DNA from: Sporisorium sorghi
Lineage: Eukaryota > Basidiomycota > Ustilaginomycetes > Ustilaginales > Ustilaginaceae
NCBI GenBank assembly: GCA_023212695.1
Contig: JALCCG010000146.1
Location: forward strand, 1 to 55,693
DNA length: 55,693 nt
Direction of reading: 5' to 3'
Shown piece after piece: positions 10,801 to 21,588 of this stretch. Every line of letters starts with the position of its first letter. Position 1 is the stretch's first letter. The position numbers and the translations under genes were made by a program. The notes under the pieces are model-generated. The model was not told where the DNA came from. It saw only the letters and a program-made list of their open reading frames with translations, and did not search any database.

Positions 10801-11420
10801 AGGACGTCGGCGAGGCGAGCGAACTCGTGCAACTTCCAAGCGAACGAGGTGTTTGCGATGGCCCTGTAGAGGCCGTTGAAGAGGGGCACGAGCTTGACCG
10901 CGACGGTGTGTGCATCACCGGCAGCGGCACCGAGCGCATCGCTGAGTTTGGCGGCGAGGTCAAAGATGGCGTTGACGCAGCGAGTGCGGTGATGAGGCGC
11001 GTTGATAGCGACGCGGAGGAAGCTCGAGACGAGAGCAAAGGCGAGCTGATCGGGGAGCGGATGCTTGGACCAGCTCATGTCCTGGTCAAAGTCGATGAGG
11101 GTGAGTTGGCGAAGCAGGTGCTCGAGGTCGTCGAGGACGGGGACGAGATGCTCATCGTTCTTGATGTCGGCGGTGTGCTCGGTGGATCGAGAGGCCGACG
11201 AGATGGACGAGGCGAAGAGCGCAAGGCTGATCTGAGTTCGAGCGGCTGAAGCGGAGAGGAAGAGCTTGGAGCCGGTGGTGACCTTGCTGGTGGTGGCCGA
11301 CTGAGCAAAGACGGAGCGGACGTGTGAACGAGCCGAGGGGACGTTGGCGAAATCCTCGGCAAGGTTGAGGGCCAAGCTATCGAGGATGAGCTGGTGGGTG
11401 GGCAGATCGAGGCTGTCCAT
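4857..11420 (-). CDS. STT4: Phosphatidylinositol 4-kinase alpha (Stt4)
   Basis: A 2187-aa single-exon protein from the ATG at 11418-11420. It has a long helical N-terminal solenoid, a lipid kinase unique/PIK helical region, and a C-terminal PI3/4-kinase domain with CRQDVLALQ, DRHNGNMM (from about residue 2040), HIDFGFLFDIGPGG (from about 2056) and the PI4K-alpha ending. It makes PI4P at the plasma membrane, feeding PI(4,5)P2 and cell-wall integrity signalling. Length and motifs fit Stt4 (about 1900-2200 aa) rather than the shorter Pik1. The frame stays open 189 codons upstream (to 11987), but that part is low-complexity and lies in the probable leader, so I chose the MDSLDLPTHQ start. An internal NGH/NGS repeat occurs near 10080-10160. 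Confidence 0.95.
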   Translation of the reverse strand: MDSLDLPTHQLILDSLALNLAEDFANVPSARSHVRSVFAQSATTSKVTTGSKLFLSASAARTQISLALFASSISSASRSTEHTADIKNDEHLVPVLDDLEHLLRQLTLIDFDQDMSWSKHPLPDQLAFALVSSFLRVAINAPHHRTRCVNAIFDLAAKLSDALGAAAGDAHTVAVKLVPLFNGLYRAIANTSFAWKLHEFARLADVLNPILVSTQTVRRLNEALLLLADQAAIRQQAGRATRRAPKVAIVRPTDDQSEASVDTFFSGGEDEDADLVGPEGGFTFADEADLAQDAQDYRISFLARYRLAGVPLSGHYILLSSIDILATALAQALAVNARPPIKDFSDFQKLGLDLDRIDPSRQSQADRFDLDSDFAQNDDAEHVHSRSILAPGATLNAWNSLLRYSVDPNFSNSPATAAAANGHTNGHINGHINGSANGSANGSANGNGGLVAAVPVIGSLASGTDKSAAFGDVASSVQQNSLYDLDDTLYAVLRASNKSFHDVQRFLLSEGLKSLEVLPELHVPEILAESLKLSALCSVARSLAGGANVDNNVFVRIRSLLSESAPVYDPRVQGAALQSVGVLVRNNSALALPMTRVLRHFVTSPIPIFAPSARGASSPVLLAAARCLASCVTIAPGDDLVVSTMYNLLNYLGRDTPGGLGVGGVAGSGVSVRSGASRAVTARDQVNGISMSGSQANISARSEEQRKLINLSTITVISRLALEVGKQDVTALTISMLLQRLRNADVSAEAAILDNVVPLALAGPRSAYIDVVRALSAVSRSALTGGASRRAAVAVESAQLKLACGLGRLDERDERDSASSDENEASGGRKEIFLVELLQLFAEKGMQLQTVASSGKNSAEELAELNTDLATLLPAIAAVLEHKDIHPEVQPTTEMVSLFRNMWFLSVLFGFASPSNTKSHVSADGTAIGRPTSAAEAQAEIVGKSLSAISLKTPTLVPETAHNYLESDLEYNSVLKREFSNQTLDSQRKALSAVIPTHASDVRSFSYAQVTFLSTIYDLECLRSRMGRPSMVLSYFTNDSLNSSALVGSMQAIADKVIDFFIRDLGTQVNRHTLDPRVANEVKALMLGCCHRVAKVRQVSQSILNKLIYALPSLLCDQDVVTAMLEILTLLRDGCEAEYKDEFEPTYHYKSERANISFDLSDSYVQRNEILSQFLTKAREYLSLIIALAPLELQGILERYLGSFDDSFLPDRSELGKSVALEYARSMPVSARKERLLPNLGGWRSDASSSFIGELSAKSTYLGEMTGIHLALTKGLVDLSHDPTATMSPASVAECRQQLAALSDSVSSKRRALPFAELRRLLYRTAALVVALPEPDYELLHFIVSIPFLVFTPEAISTACQVWTWIIGARPEVETKIMVELTIGWAMTAKARKGVFSPNLTSKHPFLRKTEMGAFDREEITAEQEQAARLFTPHLTLIHLISSRFQAFRYRDPTMVLSLVRLLQHSGAAVDRMSTHPLSREARFTLLNFGLRLIQTSQLEGLVEHHLRDALYKLAYGWFAGSPQWSFGGNRLQLSADMQVLQETLSLLQRDVVRADQHVTSFPPTLSSVRMPGGLTLQEAVKSFDEKKRLLQLLVENEVARLSVWANPLNSSSRGSDFVGPLSKSMTEANWGALVESAWRISPAVAVQLGLRFQSKSLKATLGRLIRSQPYKTVDIPGALKYLLEEHLKLAKKENADLKWLQYWAAVSPVEAIDLFQPEYENHPMVLQYAMRSLEQHPVELTFFYVPQVVQALRTDAYGYVEHFIFETSKISQLFCHQIIWNMKANSYRDDNAEEEDPMKPTLDRMVDNIVNALSGEAQDFYEREFGFFNEVTSISGKLKPFIKKSKPEKKAKIDEEMAKIKVDPGVYLPSNADGVVVDLDRKSGRPLQSHAKAPFMATFKVHREVIKPGDEGDENTPPKKTGVDVWQAAIFKVGDDCRQDVLALQVIAMFKNVYTTVGVDLYLNPYRVTATGPGCGVIDVVPNATSRDEMGRAKINHLLTFFIGKYGSPDTVAFQRARINFIQSMAAYSVVCHILQIRDRHNGNMMIDGDGHLVHIDFGFLFDIGPGGMRFEPYSFKLSHEMIDVMGGAGSQGFRMFEELVVKAFLAARPFCDEIVDACKLMLGTELPSFKGMPTIERLRDRFKPELSEREAAAHAQWLVKDAYGNRRAVLYDKLQEVTNDIPFAR
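10080..10162 (-). repeat. In-frame minisatellite inside STT4
   Basis: Tandem 12-bp units of the type GTTGGCAGAGCC and GTTGATGTGGCC encode NGSA and NGHI repeats in a linker of the kinase. All units are multiples of three, so copy-number change would keep the frame. Confidence 0.8.
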
Positions 11421-11988
11421 GGTGGGCGACTGAACTGCGACCGAGTGAAGTGAAATCCGATGTCGTAGCCCAGTTGCTGTATTGGTGGTGGACGAGATGA
11501 GATGGTGATGATGATGAGGAGGAGGAGGAGGAGGAGAACGAAAGCAAAGCTCAGTCGAAAGGGAACCGTGCCAATCTTGACCTGCACCTTCCCCACTGCG
11601 CCAAATGTGATTTTGTGGAGAAGCGCTGCTGTTTCGCTGCTCTGCTGTTCTGCTGCCGCTGAAATGCAGTGTGACAGAACCGAAAGCAGCGTGAAAGTCA
11701 ATAATTTTGCCGCTCCTTTTTCCCCGACTTTTTCTTGCCACGGTCGCTTCAACGATAAAAGTGCGTCCCTCTCTGCGCACTCTTGCCAGCATGCAGACAG
11801 TAACGCAATGAATGAGGTTACGCAGATGGACGATGGCTTTCTCTCTAAATACAGCGCGACACACAAGCTCGACTTGGGGTAGAAACCAGCGTCGAGCTCG
11901 GTATCCGCAGCTGCGACTATGTACAATTGAAACGTTGTCGGGAAGACAAGCTGCCCTGGCATCATGATGGAGCTGATCAGCAAGCACA
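11421..11988. promoter_or_regulatory. STT4 leader/promoter and YPT6 3' UTR
   Basis: The spacer between two genes on the minus strand. Near 11500-11535 it contains a GATGATGATGAGGAGGAGG repeat (pyrimidine-rich in the sense of STT4) just upstream of the chosen STT4 start. No other gene is seen. Confidence 0.5.
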
Positions 11989-14029
<2,041 letters not shown>

Positions 14030-15253
14030 CTACTTGTACAGAGCACGCTTGGCAGCACGCACCACGATCGCAGTGTCCGGGAACGACAGCTTCTCGAGGT
14101 TCTGCGCGTATGGCGTGGGCACAGCAGCACCAGTGACACGCTCGACGGGAGCATCCAGGTGGTCAAACGCAAAGTCGTTGACCGTAGCAGCAATCTCGGC
14201 ACCCACCGAGAACTGCGGGAAGCCGCTCTCGACCGTCACGATGCGGTTGGTCTTGCGCACCGACTCGAGGATGGTGTCGACGTCCATGGGCGCGATGGTG
14301 CGCAGGTTGATCACCTCGGCCTCGACGCCCTCCTCCTTCTTGAGGATCTCGGCCGCCTCCATCGCGTAGTTCATGCCGATCGAGTGCGAAACGATGGTGA
14401 CATCCTTGCCTGCTCGCTCGATCTTGGCCTTGCCGATGGGGATGGTAAAGTCATCCGAGAGCGCCTCCTGCGAGATCCGGAACGACTGGCCGTAGAGGAT
14501 CTCGTTTTCGAGGAAGACCACCGGGTTGGGGTCGCGGATGGCCGACTTGAGCAGACCACGGCAGTCCTCGGCCGACCAAGGCGAGATGGTCTTGAGACCG
14601 GGGATCTGGCCGTACCAGGCGGCGTAGTCCTGCGAGTGCTGAGCACCGACACCGGCAGCGGCACCGTTGGGGCCACGGAAGACGATGGGGCACGGCACGT
14701 TACCGCCAGACATGTAGTACGTCTTGGCACCGGAGTTGATGATCTGGTCGATGGCCTGCATGGCAAAGTTGAAGGTCATGAACTCGCAGATGGGACGGAG
14801 ACCGGAAAGAGCGGCACCGACGGCCAAACCGGCGAAACCAGACTCGGTGATGGGGGTGTCGATGACACGCTTCTCGCCAAACTTGTCGAGGAGACCGCGG
14901 GTGATCTTGTAGGCACCGTTGTAGCGTGCAACCTCTTCACCAAGGATGAAGACCTTGTCGTCGCGCAGCATCTCCTCCTCCATGGCCGAGTTCAAGGCAT
15001 CTCGAACGGTGATCTCCTGGGGCTTGCCATCGGTGGAAGCGTTGCGGGTGGTGGAAGGGATGAAGGCGGTGAGAGCGGCAGGGTTGGTGGTGAGACGCGA
15101 CGAGCTAGCGACGGGGGATGATGAGCTGTTGGCCTTTTCGAGCAAACGCGAGGGCTGCTTGGCAGCGGCGGTGGTGGAGAGCGAACGAAGACCGGAACGG
15201 TTGACGGCCTGGACACGGGCCAAGGAGGCGAAAGCGGAGCGGGCGGCGGCCAT
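14030..15253 (-). CDS. PDB1: Pyruvate dehydrogenase E1 beta subunit
   Basis: A 407-aa single-exon protein. The N-terminus ([17 protein letters not shown], Arg/Ser/Ala-rich to about residue 70) is a mitochondrial presequence. The mature part starts near [16 protein letters not shown]. The TPP-site glutamate region [14 protein letters not shown] (Glu106/107), [33 protein letters not shown], the transketolase C-terminal domain and the ending [16 protein letters not shown] are all typical. With E1-alpha it decarboxylates pyruvate in the matrix complex. The frame is open upstream to 15739, but that part encodes (GA)n leader sequence, so the ATG at 15251-15253 is used. Confidence 0.96.
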   Translation of the reverse strand: MAAARSAFASLARVQAVNRSGLRSLSTTAAAKQPSRLLEKANSSSSPVASSSRLTTNPAALTAFIPSTTRNASTDGKPQEITVRDALNSAMEEEMLRDDKVFILGEEVARYNGAYKITRGLLDKFGEKRVIDTPITESGFAGLAVGAALSGLRPICEFMTFNFAMQAIDQIINSGAKTYYMSGGNVPCPIVFRGPNGAAAGVGAQHSQDYAAWYGQIPGLKTISPWSAEDCRGLLKSAIRDPNPVVFLENEILYGQSFRISQEALSDDFTIPIGKAKIERAGKDVTIVSHSIGMNYAMEAAEILKKEEGVEAEVINLRTIAPMDVDTILESVRKTNRIVTVESGFPQFSVGAEIAATVNDFAFDHLDAPVERVTGAAVPTPYAQNLEKLSFPDTAIVVRAAKRALYK

Positions 15254-15490
15254 TTTGAGAAGCTTCGAAGGCAACGACGATGAGAGTGATACCGGAGAGG
15301 AGAGGAGGGGATGGAGAAGAGGAGAAGAAGAGAAGAAGGATGAGATGAGTTGAGATCGAGTACAGTAGACAAGCAAGAATTCTAGGTGACCGACACAGCA
15401 GCAACACGCGCGCCCTGAGCACACCAAAAAAGAAGCAAGAACCAAAAAAATAAAAAATAAAAATGAGACAAGGTTGAGGCGAGGCAAGGC

Positions 15491-15549
<59 letters not shown>

Positions 15550-16810
15550 ACTGAAGCTGCAACCGTGTTTTCCTTTGCTTCTTTTTTTTTTTTTTTGTCG
15601 GCGTGGCATGGCATCGATAGAGAAATTGGGAAGCTCGGTCAAATTCCGGCCGCAGGGAGGGAATACAAATCCAGTGAAATTCGACTCTTCGAATACAAAT
15701 GGACCCCACCAAGGGAACAAGAAATCGGCTTCCCAACAAACTCTATCCAAGAGAACCAGCAGCAGCAGCAGCAGCAGCACTTTGCTAATCTTTTTCCTTC
15801 GAGCTCCCTCTCTCGACCGCCGCCATCCTTTTGATGATGGTCGATCGGGATGATTCCGAGAGTATCGCGGAGCTGCCCGATGATAGCGACCACTTTGGAC
15901 ACCTTGACTCGTTATGATGATGTTGCCGACAAACGTTAGGAAGACATAGCAGGGAAGCAAGACCCTTCTTTTTATTTTCAATCGACCTATGGTGGGTGTT
16001 GTTCTTCTTCGCCTTTAACGGTGACAGTCGGGTCAAGGTGGAAGAGGGGGGACAGCGGCTTATTCCGCACCTCGGGCGCTGTGAAGGAACGCATCTTGCC
16101 GTGTCGAAGCGGCAGGACGAAGCAAAAGCAAGGCTGCTCTGCCTGAGCCTCTGTTGGGGTTATTTGACCGGCGAAGATTTTTGTCTATCAGATCGTCCTC
16201 AAATCGGCTCCCGATCGATCCGCTCAGAAATGCGTTTCTCGCTTTCACCTTGAACGTGGTCTGTGTGATCACGCAGAAAAATGCAGGATTTTCTCGGGAT
16301 TTTCTCACTCGCTCGCTCGCTCGCTGAAGCAAAAGCAAGGGAGAGAGAGCAGCAAACCGGACCCCCCGATCCTTTCTCATCTTCAACCTCAGCTCATTTC
16401 ACAACTTTGTCTCTCTCTCTCTCTCTCTCTGAAAAATCATCGTTGCGCATACAGCAACACTCTCTTGACTCACACTCACCATCCTCAACTCACCAGCATC
16501 ACCCTCATTAGGGAGGATACTCATCGCTGCAGCACGCTGAAATCCATCCCAACGCCGACACACAGACTCGGCGTCAGTCTCGGCTCAGCGGCGGAATTTG
16601 CCATTGGCATCTCTTCCGAACCTCTTTGACTCAGCATCTCGACGAGTCTCTTTGCACCAACGGCTCTTGCGCTGATCGACCTCACAGCCGCGCTCAACCA
16701 CGACTCAGCACCGTCTCGAGCATATCCACCAAACGCTCTGCATTCCATTGAGCGTCCTCTCGCATCGAACTGCAACGTACAATACAAGCTAGCCAGCTCA
16801 TACATCCAAA
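15254..16810. promoter_or_regulatory. Divergent promoter region PDB1 / CK2-beta
   Basis: A 1557-bp head-to-head spacer. On the PDB1 side are (AG)n at 15495-15545 (CT in the sense of PDB1), a T15 tract (15582-15596) and (CAG)n at 15757-15779. On the CK2-beta side are (GCTC)n near 16305-16326 and (CT)n near 16409-16431. Core elements are not obvious, but CT runs close to the start are the common theme of genes in this window. Confidence 0.5.
15495..15545. repeat. (AG)n dinucleotide microsatellite in PDB1 leader
   Basis: About 25 AG units. In the sense of PDB1 this is a CT run roughly 240-290 bp upstream of the start codon. Confidence 0.9.
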
Positions 16811-18025
16811 ATGAGTAAGTTGTCGACCACCAAGCCTCCAGAGCACATTGTCTCTTGAAACTTACCGATACCTTGCATCTTTCCCCTCACCCCCACAGTG
16901 GACGATCTCACCGAAGCTAGCAGCGACTACGCAGCCAACTCGTGGGTCACCTGGTTCCTCTCCACAAAGGGCAACGAGTACTTTTGCGAAGTCGACGAAG
17001 ACTACATCCTCGATCGCTTCAACCTCACAGGCCTCAACGCCGAGGTGCAGCACTACCCACAGGCGCTCGATCTCATCACCGACTCGCTCGAGGACGACCT
17101 CTCGGACTCGATCCGCGACTCGGTCGAAGCGCAGGCCAAGCTGCTCTACGGCCTCGTACACGCACGTTACATTATCACCACACGCGGCTTGGCAAAGATG
17201 CTCGAGAAGTACAAGCGCGCCGACTTTGGGCGATGTCCTCGCGTTCTTTGCTACCAACAACCTCTGCTGCCCGTTGGGTTGAGCGACAATCCCTTCCAAA
17301 AAGCGGTCAAGCTGTTTTGCCCGCGATGCGAAGACATCTACTCACCCAAGAGCAGCCGACACGGTACCATTGACGGAGCGTTTTTCGGCAGCACTTTTCC
17401 GCACATGCTGTTCATGGTGTATCCCAACGTGTTGCCGTCCAAGTCGCCCGCGTCGCAATCGCCGTTTTTGCTCAACTCGTCGTCACAGCACCGCGCCGAC
17501 GCGCGTTCACATGTCGAACAGGCCGACGTCGACGATTCGATCATGTCCATCCCCGGTGGTGCGGGCAACGGCTCATCGCTGCCCGGTGCATCCTCATCGG
17601 CAGTAGCAGCTGCTGCTGGTAGCGCCGCAGCCGGTGGTCCCAACACTACCCCTGCCAACTCGACAGCCGCTGCCGCTGCCAAGATGGAGCGCTACCGACC
17701 GCGCATCTTTGGGTTTCCCGTGCACGAGACGAGCAAGCTGCACAAGTGGCAGGACGAGATGCGCGATCAGCAGATTGAGCGGTTAGAAAAGGTAGAGGCG
17801 GCTGGGGGGATTGCTACACCTGGTGCTGCGGCGTTTTTCCGTAAAGTTGCGCCGGCAGCCACCGCGACACCGTCACAAGCAGCATCAGCGGCGGCGGCAA
17901 CATCGTCATCCACAGCAACAGCAACAGCAACAACGTCGGCAGCAGCGCCTGCAGCACCATCACAGCCTGCAGCAACAACTGCCAGCGCGCCATTGCAAAG
18001 CGCTCCTACCACCGCACGCAGCTAG
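16811..18025 (+). CDS. CKB1: Casein kinase 2 regulatory subunit beta
   Basis: CDS = 16811-16814 joined to 16899-18025, 376 aa. The first coding exon is only ATGA, followed by GTAAGT and an intron ending CCCACAG. The protein then reads [22 protein letters not shown]2-beta hallmarks are the acidic loop [13 protein letters not shown], the four zinc cysteines (CPRVLC and CPRCEDIY), SSRH and [15 protein letters not shown], plus the RIFGFPVH segment. It dimerises and recruits catalytic CK2-alpha subunits. It is longer than usual: an Ala/Ser/Gly insert (about 195-260) and a C-tail of Ala/Thr/Ser/Pro repeats follow the conserved core. The symbol number is a guess; the family is not. Confidence 0.95.
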
Positions 18026-18074
18026 TAGATTTTCTTCAACGGTGATGACCATGATTGGCGGCTGGCTGTATACC

Positions 18075-18076
<2 letters not shown>

Positions 18077-18127
<51 letters not shown>
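18077..18127. repeat. Poly(T) tract (51 nt)
   Basis: A run of T immediately after the CK2-beta stop region, 30 bp before the assembly gap. Confidence 0.9.
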
Positions 18128-18157
18128 CTTTTAAAAAACGCCACGCATTGTTTGTTG

Positions 18158-18167
18158 NNNNNNNNNN
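18158..18167. other. Assembly gap (10 N)
   Basis: Ten N of probably arbitrary length, flanked on both sides by long T homopolymers. Homopolymer collapse is the likely cause of the gap. Confidence 0.98.
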
Positions 18168-18252
18168 CGAAGTGCAAGTCGTCTCATTTCCCGACAGAAC
18201 TGTTGCTTTTTTCTTTAGCAAAGGTGTACGAGTTTTGCGGTGGGAGTCTAAA

Positions 18253-18255
<3 letters not shown>

Positions 18256-18287
<32 letters not shown>

Positions 18288-18302
18288 CTTCTTTTTTTTT
18301 TT
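18256..18302. repeat. Interrupted poly(T) tract
   Basis: T32 followed by a few C-interrupted T runs, downstream of the gap. Confidence 0.9.
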
Positions 18303-18565
18303 CTTCGCTCTACTTTGAAACAACGCAACGCATGCTGTGTAGCCAATGTCCACGATTCGAATGCCCGCCTTTTCGCTTTGAGTGCTCAGCCCTATTCCAA
18401 ACGAAGCAACACGCCGAGCTCTCAAGCTCCAAAGGCAGGCAGATCACACACGACCGTTCGAGCTGAGACCAAACGACAACATGCGAATTCCTCTCCCATC
18501 TAAATTTACCGTCAACGGATCTATAAACACCTTGACCTGCTTTCCATCCATTCCGTTGTCCACGT

Positions 18566-19630
18566 CTAAACCTCAGTGGAGCAAATGACCTCAGCCACGA
18601 GATTCTTCATGTCCTCGGCCCTCGCTGCGCCGGCGGCGAGCACCTCTTGGTGGTTGGCGGCCTCCTCTGTGTCCTGTTTGAGCGTCTTGTTGACCAGCTC
18701 CTCTACCTTGTCCCCGCCGTTCTGCTCGTTGGCAAGGGCGGCCTCGAAGTCGAAGTAAGGTTTGAGGACGACCTTGTTGGTGATGAGCGAGATGGCGAGC
18801 ACCTTCAAGCCGGCGTGGGCGGCGGCGATGACTTCGGGCACTGTGCTCATGCCGACCGCATCGGCGCCTACAGTTTTGAGGAAACGGGCGTCGGCGCGGG
18901 ACTCGTACGACGGGCCCAGCACGTACGCATACGTGCCGCTGGCGAGCGAGCTGGACAGGCCCAACTTGTGTGCAGCGCGGTAGAGCGCGAACCGCAGCTG
19001 CAATTCGTACGCGTTCGAGAGCGGCGGAAACCTCGGCCCCAACGCAGCAAGGTTCGCGCCAATCAAGGGGTTCATCCCCGTGAGTGTAGGCAGCGACACG
19101 TGGTCGTGGATCGCCATGATCGTCCCGACCTCGAACGAGTCGTTCAGCCCACCCGCCGCGTTGGTCACGATCAAAGCACTGATGCCGAGCAGCCGCATGA
19201 CCCGCGTGGGGAACACGCACGCCGCCCCGCTGTGCCCCTCGTACGTGTGGAACCGCCCGAGGCACGCCACGACGGGAACGCGAGCGGCGGAGCTGGAAGT
19301 GACATAGCCCAACGCGAGCGAGGACTCGTGCCCCTCGACGGTGCTCTCTGCAAAGCCGGGGATCGACGTGTACGGCACGTGCACGGCGGATTCGAGCGAC
19401 GAGGCTAGGCCGGACAGCCCCGAGCCGCTGCAAGCACGCAACACCAGAAGTAGTGAGATGAATGCGAGTGTCAGCCCAGCAGATCAGCCGACGACGCTGA
19501 AGGGAAAGAGAGAAACATACCAGATGATGCCCCACTTGGGACTCGCGAGCTCAGCCGGCACCGCGGCACGGATCGCCTCGACGGCTTGCTTGAACTGCGC
19601 GGGCAGGGCGTCGATGTCTACCAAAGTCAT
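18566..19630 (-). CDS. PNP1: Purine nucleoside phosphorylase
   Basis: Exons 19630-19521 and 19427-18566 (intron GTATGT..CAG), 323 aa. The splice restores GIICGSGLSGLA, the phosphate-binding loop of trimeric PNPs, which neither frame alone contains. Further marks are GRFHTYEGHS (family signature), VTNAAGGLN, YVLGPSYESRADARFL, GMSTVPEV and SLITNKV, with the Asn that selects 6-oxopurines. It splits inosine/guanosine into base and ribose-1-phosphate in purine salvage. The cytosolic location is inferred from the lack of a targeting signal. Confidence 0.95.
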
Positions 19631-20235
19631 GTTTGCTACTGGTTCCAAGGGCGATTGAAGGAGGAGGCGAGAAGGAGCAACGAGATCGTTTAAGAGCAGG
19701 GGGAAAGGAGGAAGGGGAAAGCGCGGTGTTGGACTCGTTTTCGCTTGCTTCCCGTTCAGCAACGGAGCTCAAGAGAGATTTTGATTTTTTTTTTTTTTTT
19801 TTTTTCCTTCGGAGCATTTGCCGACTGCGTGGAGCAGGGTCCGCTTTTTCTGTTGATTGCTGCAGCAGGGAACACACTCAGGCACGACGCCGCGATAAAA
19901 GGTACGCAAGATGAAGCGGCACTCGCACAGGTCACACACTCAGCATCTCTCGCTTTAGTCGGTCTGAGCCGACGAATGATGGACAGAGTCTAGCAATCGG
20001 ATGGTCGGTTTTGACGTCTGTATCCGATAAGCTCACGACAAAGGCAAAGCTTGGCAAAAGCGGCGTCGCGTGACCTTCTCGTTGGCATTCGGCCATCTCC
20101 GAGGTCGCAGCAGCTACTCGATATGCCCACGCAACACACGCAAAGCATGCTTGCTCACGACTCTTTTGCCATCACCAATGCAATGTATACATTCGGAACT
20201 CGTATTGCAATCCATCGGAAAGCGTTCCGCCTCTT
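19631..20235. promoter_or_regulatory. PNP promoter region
   Basis: About 600 bp upstream of the phosphorylase, with a T21 tract (19785-19805; an A tract in the sense of the gene) and the 3' flank of the next minus-strand gene. No other gene is seen. Confidence 0.5.
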
Positions 20236-21588
20236 CTACACCTCGTCCGAGAGCATGTCCACCGCCTGTATCGCTTCGTCTACCGCCACCGCTCTCCTCG
20301 ACTGACGCTGTTGTATGCCAGCAGCCGTCGTCGACGAGGGCGTGTTGCTGCCCGTCCTGCTCATGAGCGCCGACCTTGTCGCAGTGGTCGCTGCATTCGT
20401 CGAGGTTGCCGATGGATGATCAGCCAGTTCAAACGACTCTATCCAATAGTCCAGCGCGCCGCTGTCACTGTGCCGTTGCTCACCCTCAAACCACTGCCCG
20501 CCGTGTCTCGAGCGATGCATCATCCACGCGCTCACCTCGCACGGGTGCACCCTCCTCCGCGACATGGCCTCTTCATCCTCCCTTGCTCCCTCGCGGCGAA
20601 GCGCAGAAACAAGCTGCACGCGCACCTCCGCCACCGCCGCCAGCCGCGGTCGGCGCAGCCCGCGCAGCCCGCGCAGCCCGCGCAGCCCGCGCAGCCACCG
20701 CCGGTACTTTTCCGTATACCCGACGTAGTCCCTCTCCGTATGTCCGACAAGCAGCAGCACCTGCAGCGTGGCGCACCGGTCGATGAGGATTTGCAGCGGG
20801 TTGATGCTGCCCGTCAGGTCGAGGTCGATTGCGCCGCTTGCGCCGCTTGCGCCGGAGGTCTCGGCTGGTGAGGAGACGATCATGGGCACGACCAGGCCCA
20901 GCTTTGCGAGCGACGGCAGGCACGCCAGCGTCGCCGCTGTACCAGGCGTGAACCTGAACCGCGGCCCGTGCAGCTGTAGATGTGTGAGCGAAGTCCAGCG
21001 CTGCGCGTGCCAAAAGTCCCGTTCGAGGTCGGCGCCGTAGTGGCCCACCAGACAGCTGTACTGTTCGAGCTCGCACGACAGCGGTGTGAGTTGGCGCTGG
21101 AGCCCGCGCGGGACGCCGTCCAGATGCAGCATGCGCAATGCGCGGCAGTGCGCGAGAACGACACGTATGAACGGCAGCACGTCCCGCTCGAAATGCGTTT
21201 GGGCTTGCGAGGCGTCGAACAGCGCCGGGCCGTATCCGTGCTGCAGCGACTCCAGGCTGCGTGCGCGCAGGGTCAGGCTGCGCACCCTCGTACGTGCTAT
21301 GGCCCGAACACCAAGGCGGTCCGTGTCGAGCGAGACGGCAAACGCGCGCACCTGCTCCAGCCCGTACAGGCACACATCGGGCAGCAGCAGCAGAGCAAAG
21401 ATCGCGCGGTGGCACGCTTTGCCCACCCGCGCGAGCTCCAGCAGCCGCCGCGCCGAGCACGACTCACCGGAGAGCGAGACGTCGTGCGCGGCGAGAAGCA
21501 CAACGTGCACGATCAGCTCGACCGGCAGCCGCGGGTTTCCGAGCAGTGCGTCTTGAGGCGATTTGTGGCCGCCGCCGATCGTCTCCAT
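20236..21588 (-). CDS. Unrecognised F-box/LRR-like protein
   Basis: A 450-aa single-exon frame from METIGGG. An in-frame ATG at 21690 would add 34 residues. The N-terminal segment LPVELIVHVVLLAAHD...LLELARVGKACHRAIFALLLLPDVCLYG resembles an F-box-type helical motif (LPxEL..I......L..VsKaCh). It is followed by leucine-rich stretches spaced like irregular LRRs (LRMLHLDGVP, LTHLQLHGPRF, LPSLAKLGLVVP). A GLR repeat and a Ser/Thr-rich tail close the protein. An F-box/LRR substrate receptor of an SCF ubiquitin ligase is the best guess. The long open frame and C/G wobble support a real gene; the family call is weak. Confidence 0.6.
   Translation of the reverse strand: METIGGGHKSPQDALLGNPRLPVELIVHVVLLAAHDVSLSGESCSARRLLELARVGKACHRAIFALLLLPDVCLYGLEQVRAFAVSLDTDRLGVRAIARTRVRSLTLRARSLESLQHGYGPALFDASQAQTHFERDVLPFIRVVLAHCRALRMLHLDGVPRGLQRQLTPLSCELEQYSCLVGHYGADLERDFWHAQRWTSLTHLQLHGPRFRFTPGTAATLACLPSLAKLGLVVPMIVSSPAETSGASGASGAIDLDLTGSINPLQILIDRCATLQVLLLVGHTERDYVGYTEKYRRWLRGLRGLRGLRGLRRPRLAAVAEVRVQLVSALRREGAREDEEAMSRRRVHPCEVSAWMMHRSRHGGQWFEGEQRHSDSGALDYWIESFELADHPSATSTNAATTATRSALMSRTGSNTPSSTTAAGIQQRQSRRAVAVDEAIQAVDMLSDEV
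20652..20697 (-). repeat. 9-bp tandem repeat coding for GLR units
   Basis: About five near-perfect CGCAGCCCG units (plus strand) within the F-box-like gene. Read on the minus strand they give a run of Gly-Leu-Arg triplets between two LRR-like segments. The unit length is a multiple of three, so slippage would not break the frame. Confidence 0.85.

Larger units (their letters stand above)
18026..18565. other. Convergent spacer with poly(T) tracts and gap
   Basis: The 3' flanks of the CK2-beta gene and the purine nucleoside phosphorylase gene. It contains T tracts at 18077-18127 and 18256-18302 and the N gap between them. No gene is seen. Confidence 0.7.

Noticed and set aside
9366..11249. Long plus-strand open frame (627 codons) opposite STT4
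   Set aside because: Antisense shadow: C/G-ending codons of the real gene remove stops on the other strand. It shows no domain and its composition mirrors STT4.
20652..20697. CRISPR-like direct repeats
   Set aside because: 9-bp head-to-tail units without spacers inside a eukaryotic coding frame; not a CRISPR array. No other spaced repeats are seen in the window.
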